In this document: one piece after another, positions 23,121 to 33,330 of the stretch
Layout of the letters: every line of letters starts with the position of its first letter
Position numbering within the stretch: the first letter of the stretch is position 1
NCBI GenBank assembly: GCA_032433765.1
Contig: JAVIAB010000139.1
Span: 48,648,240-48,712,239 of the forward strand
DNA from: Megaustenia siamemsis
Lineage: Eukaryota; Mollusca; Gastropoda; Stylommatophora; Ariophantidae
Length of the DNA stretch: 64,000 bases
Direction of reading: 5' to 3'
Notes under the pieces: generated by a model
Seen by the model: only the letters and a program-made list of their open reading frames with translations
What the model was told of the DNA's origin: nothing
Database searches by the model: none
Position numbers and translations under genes: made by a program

Positions 23121-23262
23121 GCATGTGTACACTTACTCAGCACATCTTTTCTTCCTCAATATGGTCAGCATGTGTACACTTACTCAGCACATATTTTCTT
23201 CCTCAATATGGTCAGCATGTGTACATTTACTCAGCACATCTTTTCTTCCTCAATATGGTCAG
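23121..23262. repeat. 47-bp minisatellite, 3 copies
   Basis: Unit AGCATGTGTACACTTACTCA ... CCTCAATATGGTC; GCATG at 23,121, 23,168 and 23,215. Confidence 0.96.
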
Positions 23263-23319
23263 TATTCTCTCTTTGCTGAATTTATTCCCCACACCTTCCC
23301 TGCCTCCCCCTCCCCCCAT

Positions 23320-23425
23320 AAAAGACGAGCCAAGTGTCGACGAGGGGAACCTAGAAGCCGTCGATCGGGAACAAACCCGTCCTTAATGGACCAGCTCTCC
23401 AGCCACTGCGCTATCCCGGCTCCAA
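23320..23425 (-). mobile_element. SINE-6, tRNA-like head only
   Basis: Minus strand reads GGAGCCGGGATAGCGCAGTG with A box, then GGGTTTGTTCCCG as B box and GACGGCTTCTAGGTTCCCC. It resembles the SINE-1 head but is clearly diverged; the SINE-1 body is not present. Confidence 0.75.
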
Positions 23426-23540
23426 TTACAATGAATTAATTCAGTCATTAGATATGCACGAAAGTACAGACAAATATAATATATTATTTTAAACAAATAT
23501 TCAGATTCCTCCCCGCAGACATCGCATTCTTTGAAGGAGT

Positions 23541-23922
23541 AAAAGAAGTAAAGAGCCCTCGTCACGCCAAGTGACGTATAGGGAATATGGTGTAAGTGAC
23601 CCGTCACGCCAAGTGGCGTATAGGGAATATGGTGTTAGTGACCCGTCACGCCAAGTGGCGTATAGGGAATATGGTGTTAGTGACCCGTCACGCCAAGTGG
23701 CGTATAGGGAATATGGTGTTAGTGACCATTAATTTTACAGACCCTCGGCACATGATTTTTGGGGTAATGTGGACGGTATTACGCCCGTACCGCTTTACTT
23801 TCCCAGAAAAAATCCGGTACCCATTTAAGGTTGAGTGAACCTTAAAGCCGTCGGTTGGGATCGAACCCTACCTCTTGTTCTTTGTAGTCCTGTTCACTAA
23901 CCACTGAGCTATCGCGGCTCGC
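23541..23922 (-). mobile_element. SINE-1 copy with four 42-bp internal repeats
   Basis: The head (right end) and body match SINE-1. The 3' part contains four tandem copies of a 42-bp module that begins GTCACGCCAAGTGGCGTATA (starts 23,561, 23,603, 23,645, 23,687); other SINE-1 copies have one. TCTTTGAAGGAGT at 23,528-23,540 and TCTTTGTGGGAGT at 23,923-23,935 form a target duplication with two mismatches. Confidence 0.95.
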
Positions 23923-23946
23923 TCTTTGTGGGAGTGCTCTAGATAT

Positions 23947-23991
23947 TGAGTTATTAGCGGGTCGTCATCATTGCACTCCGAACATAAAAGA
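23947..23991 (-). mobile_element. 45-bp LINE-R 3' end with 11-bp target duplication
   Basis: Only the final bases of LINE-R are present (TGAGTTATTAGCGGGTCGTC, then ATCATTGCACTCCGAACAT). GCTCTAGATAT at 23,936-23,946 and 23,992-24,002 brackets it. An extreme 5' truncation. Confidence 0.93.
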
Positions 23992-24002
23992 GCTCTAGAT
24001 AT

Positions 24003-24647
24003 AAGCTGAGAAACAGTGTTATCATACACTTACTTCAGTGCAACCGCACAAAACATACAACAAACCTGTCTTGAAGAAACCGTTACTGTCAACGTAATCT
24101 AGATAATTGTGTAGATATCATTGAAGCCTATACACAAAATAACGACTATGTGTGTTGAAGGTCTTGGGGTGAAAACAAATCAATAGAATCCTAATAATCA
24201 CCAGGGTCTCTTTACGTCACAGAGATTGACAAGTTGTGAAAATAAACAACTGCTAAACTGTCACAGGAGTTCTTTGCCTAAAATTTATATTAAAATAAAC
24301 AAAACATTAATGGCTAAACTATGTCAAGTAACATAATATATCGTCAGGGAGTGCGGTACGTGTATTAAATTTCCACGTACAATGACAATATTTGAAGGTG
24401 ACTGATTCTTGCTTCTCTTCTTGCCCTTCTCTAACTCAATCCGTTAACAGGTGTTTATTCCTATCCCTATTGGGCTGAAAGAGAGGTATCACTTTCAGGG
24501 TGAGATTGTTAAAGATATCTGTAAACTGTTAAATGGACAGGACAGGACACTGTAATGCATCGACTGAAAGTGAAAGCTGTTAATCAATGAGGATATAATC
24601 ATAAGGTCAGATGTTACAACTGTTTGATAGTTACTATTACTGTTCAA
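24003..24647. other. Spacer, no gene seen
   Basis: No supported content. Confidence 0.45.
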
Positions 24648-24985
24648 GGGAGCCGCGATAGCTCAGTGTTTAGGGAACTGGACTACAAAGGACAAGATGT
24701 AGGGTTCGATCCCAACCGACGGCTGTCAGGTTCACCCATTCTTTAAAGGATACTGGATTATTTTTTGGGAAAGCAAAGCGGCACAGGCGTAATACTGACC
24801 ACATTACCCCAAAAATCATGTGCAGAGGGTCTGTAACATTTATGGTTAATAACACCATATTCCCTATACGCCACTTGGCGTGACGGGTCACTAACACCAT
24901 ATTCCCTATACGCCACTTGGCGTGACGGGTCACTAACACCATATTCCCTATACGCCCCTTGGCGTGACGGGGGCACTTTACTTTT
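24648..24985 (+). mobile_element. SINE-1 copy with three 42-bp internal repeats
   Basis: Same family as the 23.5-kb copy, opposite strand. Three tandem 42-bp modules around CACCATATTCCCTATACGCC. TTACTATTACTGTTCAA flanks the element at 24,631-24,647 and 24,986-25,002 (17 bp, perfect), showing it is an independent insertion. Confidence 0.97.
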
Positions 24986-25028
24986 TTACTATTACTGTTC
25001 AACTAATCGATCTCTCTGGTCAGACTCG

Positions 25029-25570
25029 TATCATCATCATCATCATCATCATCAAGTACCGGGCCTAGTGGCGTAGGTGATCATGTCTCTCCACAACTTT
25101 CGATCTAGGCAGCTATTTATCATTTCTGTTGTTGACCTTCTGCTAAGCCATTCTCTTAAGCTGTCTGTTATTTTTTTCTCTTTGCTTCCATCTATCTCTT
25201 CGTCCCTCAATTTTTCCAGTTGTTACAGTATATTTAAGTTGTTCTCTTCTCATTCATGGCCAAAAAATGATGATTGTTTCTTCCTAATATTGGAAATTAG
25301 CTCTCTTTTTGCTTTGACCTCTCTCAGAACCTCTTCATTACTCTTCTTAGCTGTTCATGGTATTCTCAACATTCTTCTGTAAAACCACATTTCTACAGAT
25401 TCCAGTGATTTGCTTGTCTGTTGTCCTATTGTCCATGACTCGCATCTATATGTTAAGACTGGCTCTACGTAACATTTAAGAACTCTTTTTCTTGTTTCTA
25501 TTGTCAAAAATGGATTGCATAGTATTTTCCTCATTTTTTGGAAAGCTGCTTTTGCCTGAGCCATATACTC
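25029..25570 (-). mobile_element. LINE-A 3' fragment
   Basis: Minus strand reads MAQAKAAFQKMRKILCNPFL, LKCYVEPVLTYRCESWTIG, SVEMWFYRRMLRIP and onward to the 3' end, with an (ATC)n tract at 25,030-25,053 that is the TGA-type tail. Frameshifts after the IPW block. 5' truncated before the AQAKAAF block. Confidence 0.9.
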
Positions 25571-25574
25571 GTAT

Positions 25575-25860
25575 AGCACTGATGTATTCGCAAAAGATGA
25601 TGCAGCGAATGTCATTGCTCATTTCAGATGGGGACTAGAAGGTAAGAGAAAAAGAGACCGACCTAGAGAAACACTGAAAATAGCACTGAGGCGACAGACA
25701 ACAACAGTAGGCATCAACTCGCATGCCGAGATTGGGAACTCGCCTAGCACAGACACGTGTGGCGAGACACAGTAGGGGTTCTGTGTAAAGTCCGACACGT
25801 ACAATCACAGATATCTGACTTGGCGAGTCTATCATTTGTGCCCTAAGCGGCTCGAAAGGA
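25575..25860 (+). mobile_element. LINE-F 3' end
   Basis: Plus-strand frames read RWGLEGKRKRDRPRETLKIA, INSHAEIGN, then RLAQTRVARHSRGSV, equivalent to the GKRKRGRP-x-ETW and DR-x-RWR-x-V blocks at many LINE RT C-termini. It runs on to GGCTCGAAAGGACGACGG and a (CAGA/TAGA)n tract. Frames shift at least twice. Confidence 0.78.
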
Positions 25861-26000
25861 CGACGGATCTACAGGTAGACAGACAGATAGACATAGACAG
25901 ACAGATAGACGAATGGGTGGATAGGTTGATAGATGAACAGACAGACAGGCAAGCAAACATTCATGCATTTTACCAGTCAGCCAGCCAGAGAGATAGATAG
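25861..26000. repeat. Degenerate (TAGA/CAGA)n microsatellite
   Basis: Mixed tetranucleotides such as CAGACAGATAGACATAGACA; likely grown from the LINE-F tail. A similar CGGCTCGAAAAGGAC then GATAGATAG end is at 39,828-39,848. Confidence 0.85.
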
Positions 26001-26589
26001 ACAAACATATTCTATAGCATGTTGGTGACACACGTCGTTTCTCCCACTTATTTGTCTGACTTTATCTTAGCCGATTCCCACCTCATGTATCCTCACAACT
26101 ACACCTTTCTTATTTATCGTGTCTCCCTCCAATAATCGATCATAGATGGACTTCCATGCATCTTTCTTCTCAAACTGCAGGAGTCCTTAAGGAAAGCCTT
26201 TACCACCACATATCTAAGCTACAGTATTTGAAAACGGCGTGACGTCTTTCTCGCATGTATTACCTGTATACTTATTTATACAGTGAAGTGTCCCTTTGGG
26301 AACGAACACAAAACCTTTCTGTGGTGAAGCCAAAACGCGACCACGCCCACACAATGTTATGCCCCAGTCTTATTGAGTGTTTGTAATCTCTGGAAGCAAT
26401 CCTCTGGATTTAGAGGTGACAGCTGTTTTGTTCAATGTGTTACTTCCTTAATTCTGAAAGTCAGGTGTCGTGTTCCAATATCATGTACCTTGGTACGACT
26501 TCTAGATCGAGATTCGGTGAACTAACGAAGCGGTTGTTCTCACACACATAAGAAAGGTAAAGGCGTCTAGCCCTGAAGTTTGTGGGGAG
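26001..26589. other. Spacer, no gene seen
   Basis: No supported content. Confidence 0.4.
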
Positions 26590-26790
26590 TATGGTGTCAA
26601 TGTCCATATGGTCACATCAATAAATATAGTGGGCTGGAAATACCAATATGGAACAATAATGGAAGGCGTGGTTCCAGGAAGAAGAGACAGGGGCAGACAA
26701 AGATAAAGGTGTTTTTAACTCACCAAAGAGATGAAGTTATGGTTATGGAAGGCCCCGGTATCACTGCAAACGAATTAAAATCCATAACTG
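26590..26790 (+). mobile_element. LINE-E fragment
   Basis: The nucleotides matching GHVKIHNGLQRTIIEG and GRRDRGRPRIKWF of the 45-kb LINE-E copy are present here in the same order (ACAATAATGGAAGGCGTGG, AGAAGAGACAGGGGCAGACA). Diverged and short. Confidence 0.72.
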
Positions 26791-27282
26791 CTCAACCGCC
26801 CGTGCCAGTGGAATCATCCGAATTACTAACTCATCTCCCAAACAAAGAAAGGATGTTGTAGTCCCCATCATAGCAGTCTCAGCACACGCCAAAAGACATA
26901 AGGCGAAACTGCACAGAAAGTGAAAACAGCCAACTGTTCCTTGTCATACGACATCATCATTCATCGTAAACAATTGGAATATCGAAACATGATCAAAACG
27001 GATGAATCACACAGCTCACGGTGTGCATAGAGCACTTTACTCAGTAGCTCCTGCAACAAGCCGGACTCACCAAAGAGATACTGAATATAACAAAAGAAGA
27101 GGTGGGAGATGCGGTATTCTTTCCGGTTGACTGTGTTGAGTGCACCGTTCTTCAATAGACACTGTACCCAACGATGATAATATCCACATATTTCGATGAC
27201 TAAAGCCACATTTCATGGGTGATGTAGCTGGTATCATGCTAGGCCGGCCAATTCACTATTGGTTTATCACCACTCTCATCAC
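26791..27282. other. Spacer, no gene seen
   Basis: Nothing I can support beyond short ORFs. Confidence 0.4.
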
Positions 27283-27541
27283 ATGGGGAGCCGCGATAGC
27301 TCAGTGGTTAGTGAACTAGAACACTAAAGACAAGATCTCGGGGAGATCCTGACCGACGGATTCCAGGTTCACCCATCCTTAAATGGGTGCCGGATTTTTT
27401 CTGGGAAAGTAAAGCAGCACGGGCGTAATACCGACCACATTACCCCAAAAATCATGTGCTGAAGGTCTGTAAAATATAGGGTCACTAACACCATATTTCC
27501 CTATACGCCACTTGGCGTGACTGGGGTACTTTACTTTTTTT
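27283..27541 (+). mobile_element. SINE-1 copy
   Basis: Head GGGGAGCCGCGATAGCTCAG, body and single CGCCACTTGGCGTGAC block, tail GGGTACTTTACTTTTTTTAC. The B box is degraded (GGAGATCCTGACCGACGG), so this copy is unlikely to be transcribed by pol III. No clear target duplication. Confidence 0.93.
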
Positions 27542-28020
27542 ACTTTACTATTCAAACCATTTGAGATGACATTTCCTAATGCAATCCAACACCATAATTC
27601 ATTCTGTTATATCTTTGTCTCTTAATCAGGTTATCCTTGCCAGGTTCAGCATTCTTTCAAGTAGTATCATTTCATTTAGGATAATTAAAAACAAAAATCT
27701 TTAGCTCAAAATGCCTGACTGTGCCATTTGTAGCAAAGCATTAACAGGAATGTTATGTTATGCTGTTATATAGTACTTTTTTTCCTTTCGTTCTTTCTGT
27801 GTTGACCCGGTGATTATTGATCTTCACAACACGTCCTTTAAATAACGCTAAATAAACGTAATATCATTTGTTGTGATTTACGACAAGCTACAGCACATAT
27901 AGCTACATGGCCCTGATCATGTTCAGGGAAGAACAGAATGGAGCCTTTGACACTTGCCACGCATGTCGTATTGAGGCGACGAAGGAGGTTGGGGTCAAGG
28001 TTCCGCCGGTGGGACGGAGT
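27542..28020. other. Spacer with a short dispersed motif near 27,958-27,995
   Basis: GCATGTCGTATTGAGGCGAC and GAAGGAGGTTG match GCATGTCGTAAGAGGCGAC and TAAGGAGGTTG at 39,645-39,675. The motif has a GTCG...CGAC stem. Otherwise no gene. Confidence 0.5.
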
Positions 28021-28432
28021 TAGTGCATCTGAGCCGATGACATCTTCAGTGCTTTTGCCACTGTTTGGTTTGTATGTGCCATACAGGGAGACGAGCTGAG
28101 GTGGGCATCTGAGCCGATGGCATCTTCAGTGCTTTTGCCACTGTTTGGTTTGTATGTGCCATACAGGGAGACGAGCTGAGGTGGGCATCTGAGCCGATGA
28201 CATATTCAGCGCTTTTGCCACTGTTTGGTTTGTATGTGCCATACAGGGAGACGAGCTGAGGTGGGCATCTGAGCCGATGACATCTTCAGTGCTTTTGCCA
28301 CTGTTTGGTTTGTATGTGCCATACAGGGAGACGAGCTGAGGTGGGCATCTGAGCCTATGGCATCTTCAGTGCTTTTGCCACTGTTTGGTTTGTATGTGCC
28401 ATACAGGGAGACGAGCTGAGGTGGGCATCTGA
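28021..28432. repeat. 80-bp minisatellite, 5 copies
   Basis: Unit from GTGGGCATCTGAGCCGATGA to ATACAGGGAGACGAGCTGAG; starts at 28,021, 28,101, 28,181, 28,261 and 28,341, with a partial sixth. Almost identical copies. Confidence 0.98.
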
Positions 28433-28640
28433 ATATTATGGAGCTGTTGTGCGGTGAAGATGATCTGTGGACTACACTGAACAAGCTGCGATATCGGCGC
28501 TTTTCGACCAAATATATCCGACTTTGCCGTAGTATTTGTGAGTAGTGGGTTGCTTTCTCTCTTTGATACTTTTTCACTTTGAGGGCTGATTAGTCTGCTT
28601 CCAGTCCCACCACGTGAGAGGTGAGGTATTTTTATTATTT
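28433..28640 (-). mobile_element. Diverged LINE-K-like fragment
   Basis: TTTTCGACCAAATATATCCG, GTGAGTAGTGGGTTGC and CTCTTTGATAC recall TTTCGGCCCAACACATCCG, GAGTAGCGGGTTGTC and CTCTTCGATCC of the LINE-K copy at 28,961. Order is the same; similarity is modest. Confidence 0.6.
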
Positions 28641-28960
28641 TTTTCTCACTGTGTTTATCGTGAACAATCCGCTATGAGTCTCTGAGTATATTCACAGAGA
28701 TGTGTAGGCGTTTTGGGTCAGGTTTATTGAATTAAAAAAAAAAGAAGCAGATTACATTAATGATGTCTGATTTCATTAACTGGGGGTTGAACAATATTTG
28801 ACTTGAAATGTAAAACAATCAAACGGCTATTTGCCATGTCAACATCGATTAACTGTTTTTATCAGCTTCTAGTTAAATCTTGCGTTGTAGTTCAGGATAG
28901 GAGTAGTGTGGTACCGGGTGTTATCAAATACGTCAAATCATCGGCGTAGCAGTTAAAGTG

Positions 28961-29288
28961 CTTGCTTGCTTGCGTTCGCCCGATGACTATAGTATTCTAG
29001 AGTATTCGTAGACTGTAGAATTCCTCTTCGTCATCCGCCCTTAAAAGGACATTAAGTGGACGTGTGCTGTCTGCGTTGTGCTGTGGTTTGCAGTATAACT
29101 GTTACATTTGCGCCTTTCGGCCCAACACATCCGACTTCAGCACGACATTTTTGAGTAGCGGGTTGTCTTCCCTCTTCGATCCCTGCTCGCTTGGCCAGAC
29201 TAGACAGGTTAGTTTGTTACTGGAGGCACCACGGAGAGGTGGAGCAGGGTCTAAATGGTTTTGGTTCACCGATCCTGGCGCAAGCCAT
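28961..29288 (-). mobile_element. LINE-K copy with 11-bp target duplication
   Basis: Minus strand ends AGTCATCGGGCGAACGCAAG with a short (CAAG)n tail. CAGTTAAAGTG is at 28,950-28,960 and 29,289-29,299. Frames are broken. Related copies at 35,403-35,800 (with a longer ORF) and 63,377-63,555. The poly-unit tail, target duplication and 5' truncation indicate target-primed reverse transcription. Confidence 0.93.
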
Positions 29289-29299
29289 CAGTTAAAGTG

Positions 29300-29649
29300 A
29301 AATATTAAGTAAATAATAAACGTTAAGTTGTATACAAGTAATGTCGAGAAAGAATATAAATAGTAGTCTAAAAATAATAGCTGGAGAAAATAAACAAGGC
29401 GAACAAAGATGTTTTCACAAGTAATTTCAAAACAGAAACAGTTTTAAACTACCAATTTTTTTTAAGGGGAGGTAATTTTATGAATGATCAAAACACGATT
29501 GATTTCTAAACCAGTGCCAGTAAATTCACACTCTATAACCCACTCATTATCCGCCGTTCTAACTTATTTTTTTTACTTATCTCTCTATCTCTATTCTTAA
29601 TCGCTGGTTTTCATACCAATGTTTGTTTCTTTTGTCTTTACTTGGAACT
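29300..29649. other. AT-rich spacer, no gene seen
   Basis: No supported content. Confidence 0.4.
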
Positions 29650-30800
29650 TATTCACTGTATTGAACTACAGAAGTGTGGTTAGGACAAGTAAAGGAACAT
29701 CAAAACCAATCGCAGTAACATCTGGAATAAGACAAGGGTGCGTGTTGTCACCACTCTTGTTTATCACTTGCAATGACTAAATATACATCATCATCATGTA
29801 CCCTGCCGGTTGGCGTAGGCGATCATGTCCCTCCACAATCTTCTATCTACAGTGCATCGTATCAGTTCTGTTGTTGGATGTTTTCCATGCCATGACACCA
29901 AGCTATCCAGTATTTTCTCTTTTTGTCGTCCGCGATCTCTCTTTCCTTTTATTTTGCCAGTTGTAACCAAGTATTCAAATTTTCCTCTTCTCATGATGTG
30001 CCCGAAAAATGTTGATTGCTTCTTTCTGATGTTGACTAAATATACAAGGATGCCAAATCACAGTGTGAAGATATCAATGAACTACTTTTTGTTGACAAGG
30101 CCCTAAGAGCTTGCGGAGAAACAGATCTTTAACAACTGCTGTCCTTGAATAAAGAATGTAAAATGAATAACATGAAAATAAGTGCTGACAAAAAAGAAGT
30201 TATATCAATAGGAAGACAAAAGAAGACACTAAAACATAGCTATAGAACATCAAGTTATAAAACAAGTAACAAACTTTAAATACCTGGGAACAACATTCTC
30301 TGAAGAAGGTAACATCGACAAAGAAGTAGATATACAAAGCAATAAAATCAAATATTGGGACAGCTATCCCTTATACTTCAACACAGAACAGTACCTATTA
30401 CCACCAAGAAACATCTTATAGCGAGTATATTGATTCCAACATTGTGCTACCAATGCCAAGCATGGTCACTTACGTCTAAACACAAAAGAGAGAAAAGTGC
30501 TTGGAGTAACCATAAAATACAGAATCAGAAATGACATTATAAAAGAAAGAGTAGATATTGAACCAATTCCAAACTACAGAAACAACAAATAGACTGGTTT
30601 GTCCATCTAGAAAGAACGCCGTGTGATTCCTCATCATACAAAGTATATATTAAAAGAGAAGGGAAAAAGCAAGACCCAGAGAAAAAAGGACAGACAATAT
30701 CAAAGAAACGTTACAACAGCAACAATGAACAATTCATAAGCCGCCAAAAGAGCGAGACCAAGAACTGTGTATCTCCCTGGACATCCGAATGAGTACAAGA
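29650..30800 (+). mobile_element. LINE-C-like element (diverged), split by LINE-B
   Basis: Before the insertion: GTSKPIAVTSGIRQGCVLSP then LLF (RT motif B). After it: INELLFVDKALRACGETDL (motif C region, FADD lost), KKEVISIGRQKK, FKYLGTT-equivalent nucleotides, CYQCQAWSL and QIDWFVHLERTP. Same order as the 14.5-kb LINE-C but more diverged; many stops. Ends in a block matching CVSPWTSE. Inactive. Confidence 0.85.
29788..30032 (-). mobile_element. LINE-B 3' fragment nested in LINE-C, 14-bp target duplication
   Basis: Minus strand reads MRRGKFEYLVTTGKIKGKRD, SLVSWHGKHPTTELI and ends YANRQGT, followed by a TGATGATGA tail. TGACTAAATATACA flanks it at 29,774-29,787 and 30,033-30,046. LINE-B differs from LINE-A in HGKHPTTELI against LGRRSTTEMI and NRQGT against SRHGT. 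Confidence 0.95.
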
Positions 30801-31020
30801 GGAAGTAGAGAGAGAAAAGAAAGGGAAGATTTAACTCATTAAATGAAACTGTGTGCCTGTCACTCACTCTCTCTCTCTCTCTCTCTCTCTCGGTCTGCAC
30901 GTCCGTCCATCACCCTCCCTCCCCATAAACTCAGCTGTATCCTTACATTGTTACTCCTTACCTCATTTATTAATGATCCACCAACCGCAACCCTTCCATT
31001 TTACTTATTTCTTTCTCTCT

Positions 31021-31067
<47 letters not shown>

Positions 31068-31574
31068 TCTTCTTCTTCACTTTCGTCAGGTGTGTACGTT
31101 TCACCTATACATTCACACATACAAATATACTTATAGAAACATTTTCCCTGTTTCTTTCTCTACCTCTGTTATATTCTTCATATTTAAATACAATCATCCC
31201 TCCGAACTTATTCAGTCTTTACATCATTCCATGAAAACAGCTAACCTCTCTCTCTTTCTCTCTCTCTCTCTCTCGCTCTCTTTCTCTCTCTCCGCCAAGC
31301 CATATTCTCAACCTCTTCTGAACTTATTACTCGCTCTAACTCATTCACTCAATGTCTGTCATTCTCTCCATCATGAACACTCATTAGTTCTCTCATTTTC
31401 TTTCCAATTCACTAACTAGACAACTCAATTCTCGCACTTTCTCGTGCGTGTGTAAACTGCATTATTTCCAAAACTTCTTAATAACATTTCTGCAACATTT
31501 CTCATGACGAAACAACAATAACATATTTATAACGTGATTTCTTTGGCAGGAAGCCCTATTCATCCAGAATTGCT
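30801..31574. repeat. Pyrimidine-rich region with (CT)n at 30,868-30,892, 31,020-31,066 and 31,246-31,292
   Basis: Three CT microsatellites in a CT-rich strand. The 188-codon plus ORF over them (30,853-31,419) is low complexity (SLSLSL) and is not a gene. Confidence 0.9.
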
Positions 31575-31937
31575 ATGGCTACAGAAATGCTGAAAAACGC
31601 AACAACAACATCGCTCGCTGCGATCGCAACATTATCTCTAAGATTTGTGCGAGATGACGCCTGGCACACGAGCATGTTTACAGTATCCAACATGAACATT
31701 ATTCGCCTAATACAGGATGTGAAAATAAGTGTCAGGTGGTTAATCGAATCCAATTATATGGCTGAAGTTTTGATTTGGTCTGCAGCAAAATACCTGGGTC
31801 TGGAATCGAATGGCTTCGGACATTTCCTTTCATTAATCGATTTGAGACGTTTCTATGGCTCTTCCCTTGGGTATTTTGAAGGAGAAAGAGGGAGGTTTTA
31901 TTGTGAGAGAGAGCTGATGAAAAGGTACATACATTAA
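31575..31937 (+). CDS. Unrecognised 120-codon ORF, weak candidate
   Basis: Opens MATEMLKNATTTSLAAIATL and ends RELMKRYIH. It is not built from a visible tandem repeat, and a TTTCTTTGGCAG acceptor-like sequence lies 20-30 bases upstream (31,540-31,551). I recognise no domain, and the opposite strand also carries a shorter ORF. It could be a chance ORF; no function is proposed. Confidence 0.15.
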   Translation: MATEMLKNATTTSLAAIATLSLRFVRDDAWHTSMFTVSNMNIIRLIQDVKISVRWLIESNYMAEVLIWSAAKYLGLESNGFGHFLSLIDLRRFYGSSLGYFEGERGRFYCERELMKRYIH

Positions 31938-32099
31938 GAAAAAAGGAAGAAATTGGGAGAAGCAAATAATACAAACGGAGAGAGAAAGAGAGGGGAGAGA
32001 TGGTGAGATATAATTGGTGAAGAACCAGAGAAATATTGAAGAGAGAGAGAGAGAGAGAGTTGATAGAAAACAAAGACATAATGGAAGAGTCTATAAAGA
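31938..32099. other. Purine-rich spacer
   Basis: GA-rich sequence with a pure (GA)n near 32,041-32,058 leading into the arrays to the right. Confidence 0.6.
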
Positions 32100-32375
32100 A
32101 TCACACTGTCTGAAAAGAAAGTTGATGAAAGATAGAGACAGTTTCAGAAAAAAGTTGATGAAGAGACAGAGACAGTTTCAGAAGAAAGTTGATGAAGAGA
32201 CAGACAGTTTTAGAAGAAAGTTGATGAAGAGACAGACAATTTTAGAAGAAAGTTGATGAAGAGACAGACAATTTTAGAAGATAGTTGATGAAGAGACATA
32301 CGTTTTAGAAGATAGTTGATGAAGAGACAGATAATTTTAGAAGATATTTGATAAAGAGCCAGGCAGGCTGTGATT
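32100..32375. repeat. 32-33-bp purine-rich minisatellite, about 8 copies
   Basis: Unit GTTGATGAAGAGACAGACAA then TTTTAGAAGAAA; GTTGATGA at 32,121, 32,154, 32,188, 32,220 and 32,252. Related in sequence to the 39-bp array that follows. Confidence 0.92.
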
Positions 32376-32469
32376 AAATGTAGATGAAGAGAGACAGAGA
32401 TGTAATGTCATAAAGAGTATATGACGATATATATAATGGGAGATAGAGTACATTAAGAGAGAGGACAGA

Positions 32470-33330
32470 ATGTGAGAAAGAGTTGATGAGATAGAGAGAG
32501 AGAGAGAGAGAGAGAGACTGTGAGAAAGAGTAGATGAAGAGACAGAGACAGACTATGAGAAAGAGTAGATGAAGGACAGAGACAGACAGACTGTGAGAAA
32601 GAGTAGATGAAGAGACAGAGACAGACAGATTGTGAAAAAGAGTAGATGAAGAGACAGAGACAGACAGACTGTGAGAAAAAGTAGATGAAGAGACAGAGAC
32701 AGACAGACTGTGAGAAAGAGTAGATGAAGAGACAGAGACAGACAGACTGTGCGATAGAGTAGATGAGGAGACAGAGACAGACAGACTGTGAGAAAGAGTA
32801 GATGAAGAGACAGAGACAGACAGACTATGAAAAAGAGTAGATGAAGAGACAGAGACAGACAGATTATCAAAAGAGTAGATGAAGAGACAGAGACAGACAG
32901 ACTGTGAGAAAGAGTAGATGAAGAGACAGAGACAGACAGACTGTGAGAAAGAGTAGATGGAGTAGATGAAGAGACAGAGACAGACAGACTGTGAGAAAGA
33001 GTAGATGAAGAGACAGAGACAGACAGACTGTGCGATAGAGTAGATGAAGAGACAGAGACAGACAGACTGTGAGAAAGAGTAGATGAAGAGACAGAGACAG
33101 ACAGACTGTGAAAAAGAGTAGATGAAGAGACAGAGACAGACAGATTATCAAAAGAGTAAATGAAGAGACAGAGACAGACAGACTGTGAGAAAGAGTAGAT
33201 GAAGAGACAGAGACAGACAGACTGTGAGAAAGAGTAGATGGAGTAGATGAAGAGACAGAGACAGACAGACTGTGAGAAAGAGTAGATGAAGAGACAGAGA
33301 CAGACAGACTGTGAGAAAGAGTAGAGAAAG
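32470..33330. repeat. 39-bp purine-rich minisatellite, about 22 copies, with 281-bp higher-order repeat
   Basis: Unit GAGTAGATGAAGAGACAGAG then ACAGACAGACTGTGAGAAA. Variant units (TGCGATAG, GAAAAAGAG, ATTATCAAAAG, and a 9-bp GAGTAGATG duplication) occur in the same order twice, the 9-bp duplication at 32,951 and 33,232. The 261-codon minus-strand ORF (SVCLCLFIYS-type) is a by-product of a period that is 13 codons long. Confidence 0.96.

Noticed and set aside
23596..23838. 80-codon ORF with TRHAKWRIGNMVLV repeats
   Set aside because: Reads through the SINE-1 42-bp modules (14 codons each); no gene.
28021..28432. CRISPR-like array
   Set aside because: The repeats are directly adjacent with no unique spacers. 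The same holds for every tandem array in the window, so none is a CRISPR.
30853..31419. 188-codon ORF with SLSLSL stretches
   Set aside because: Reads through CT microsatellites; low complexity.
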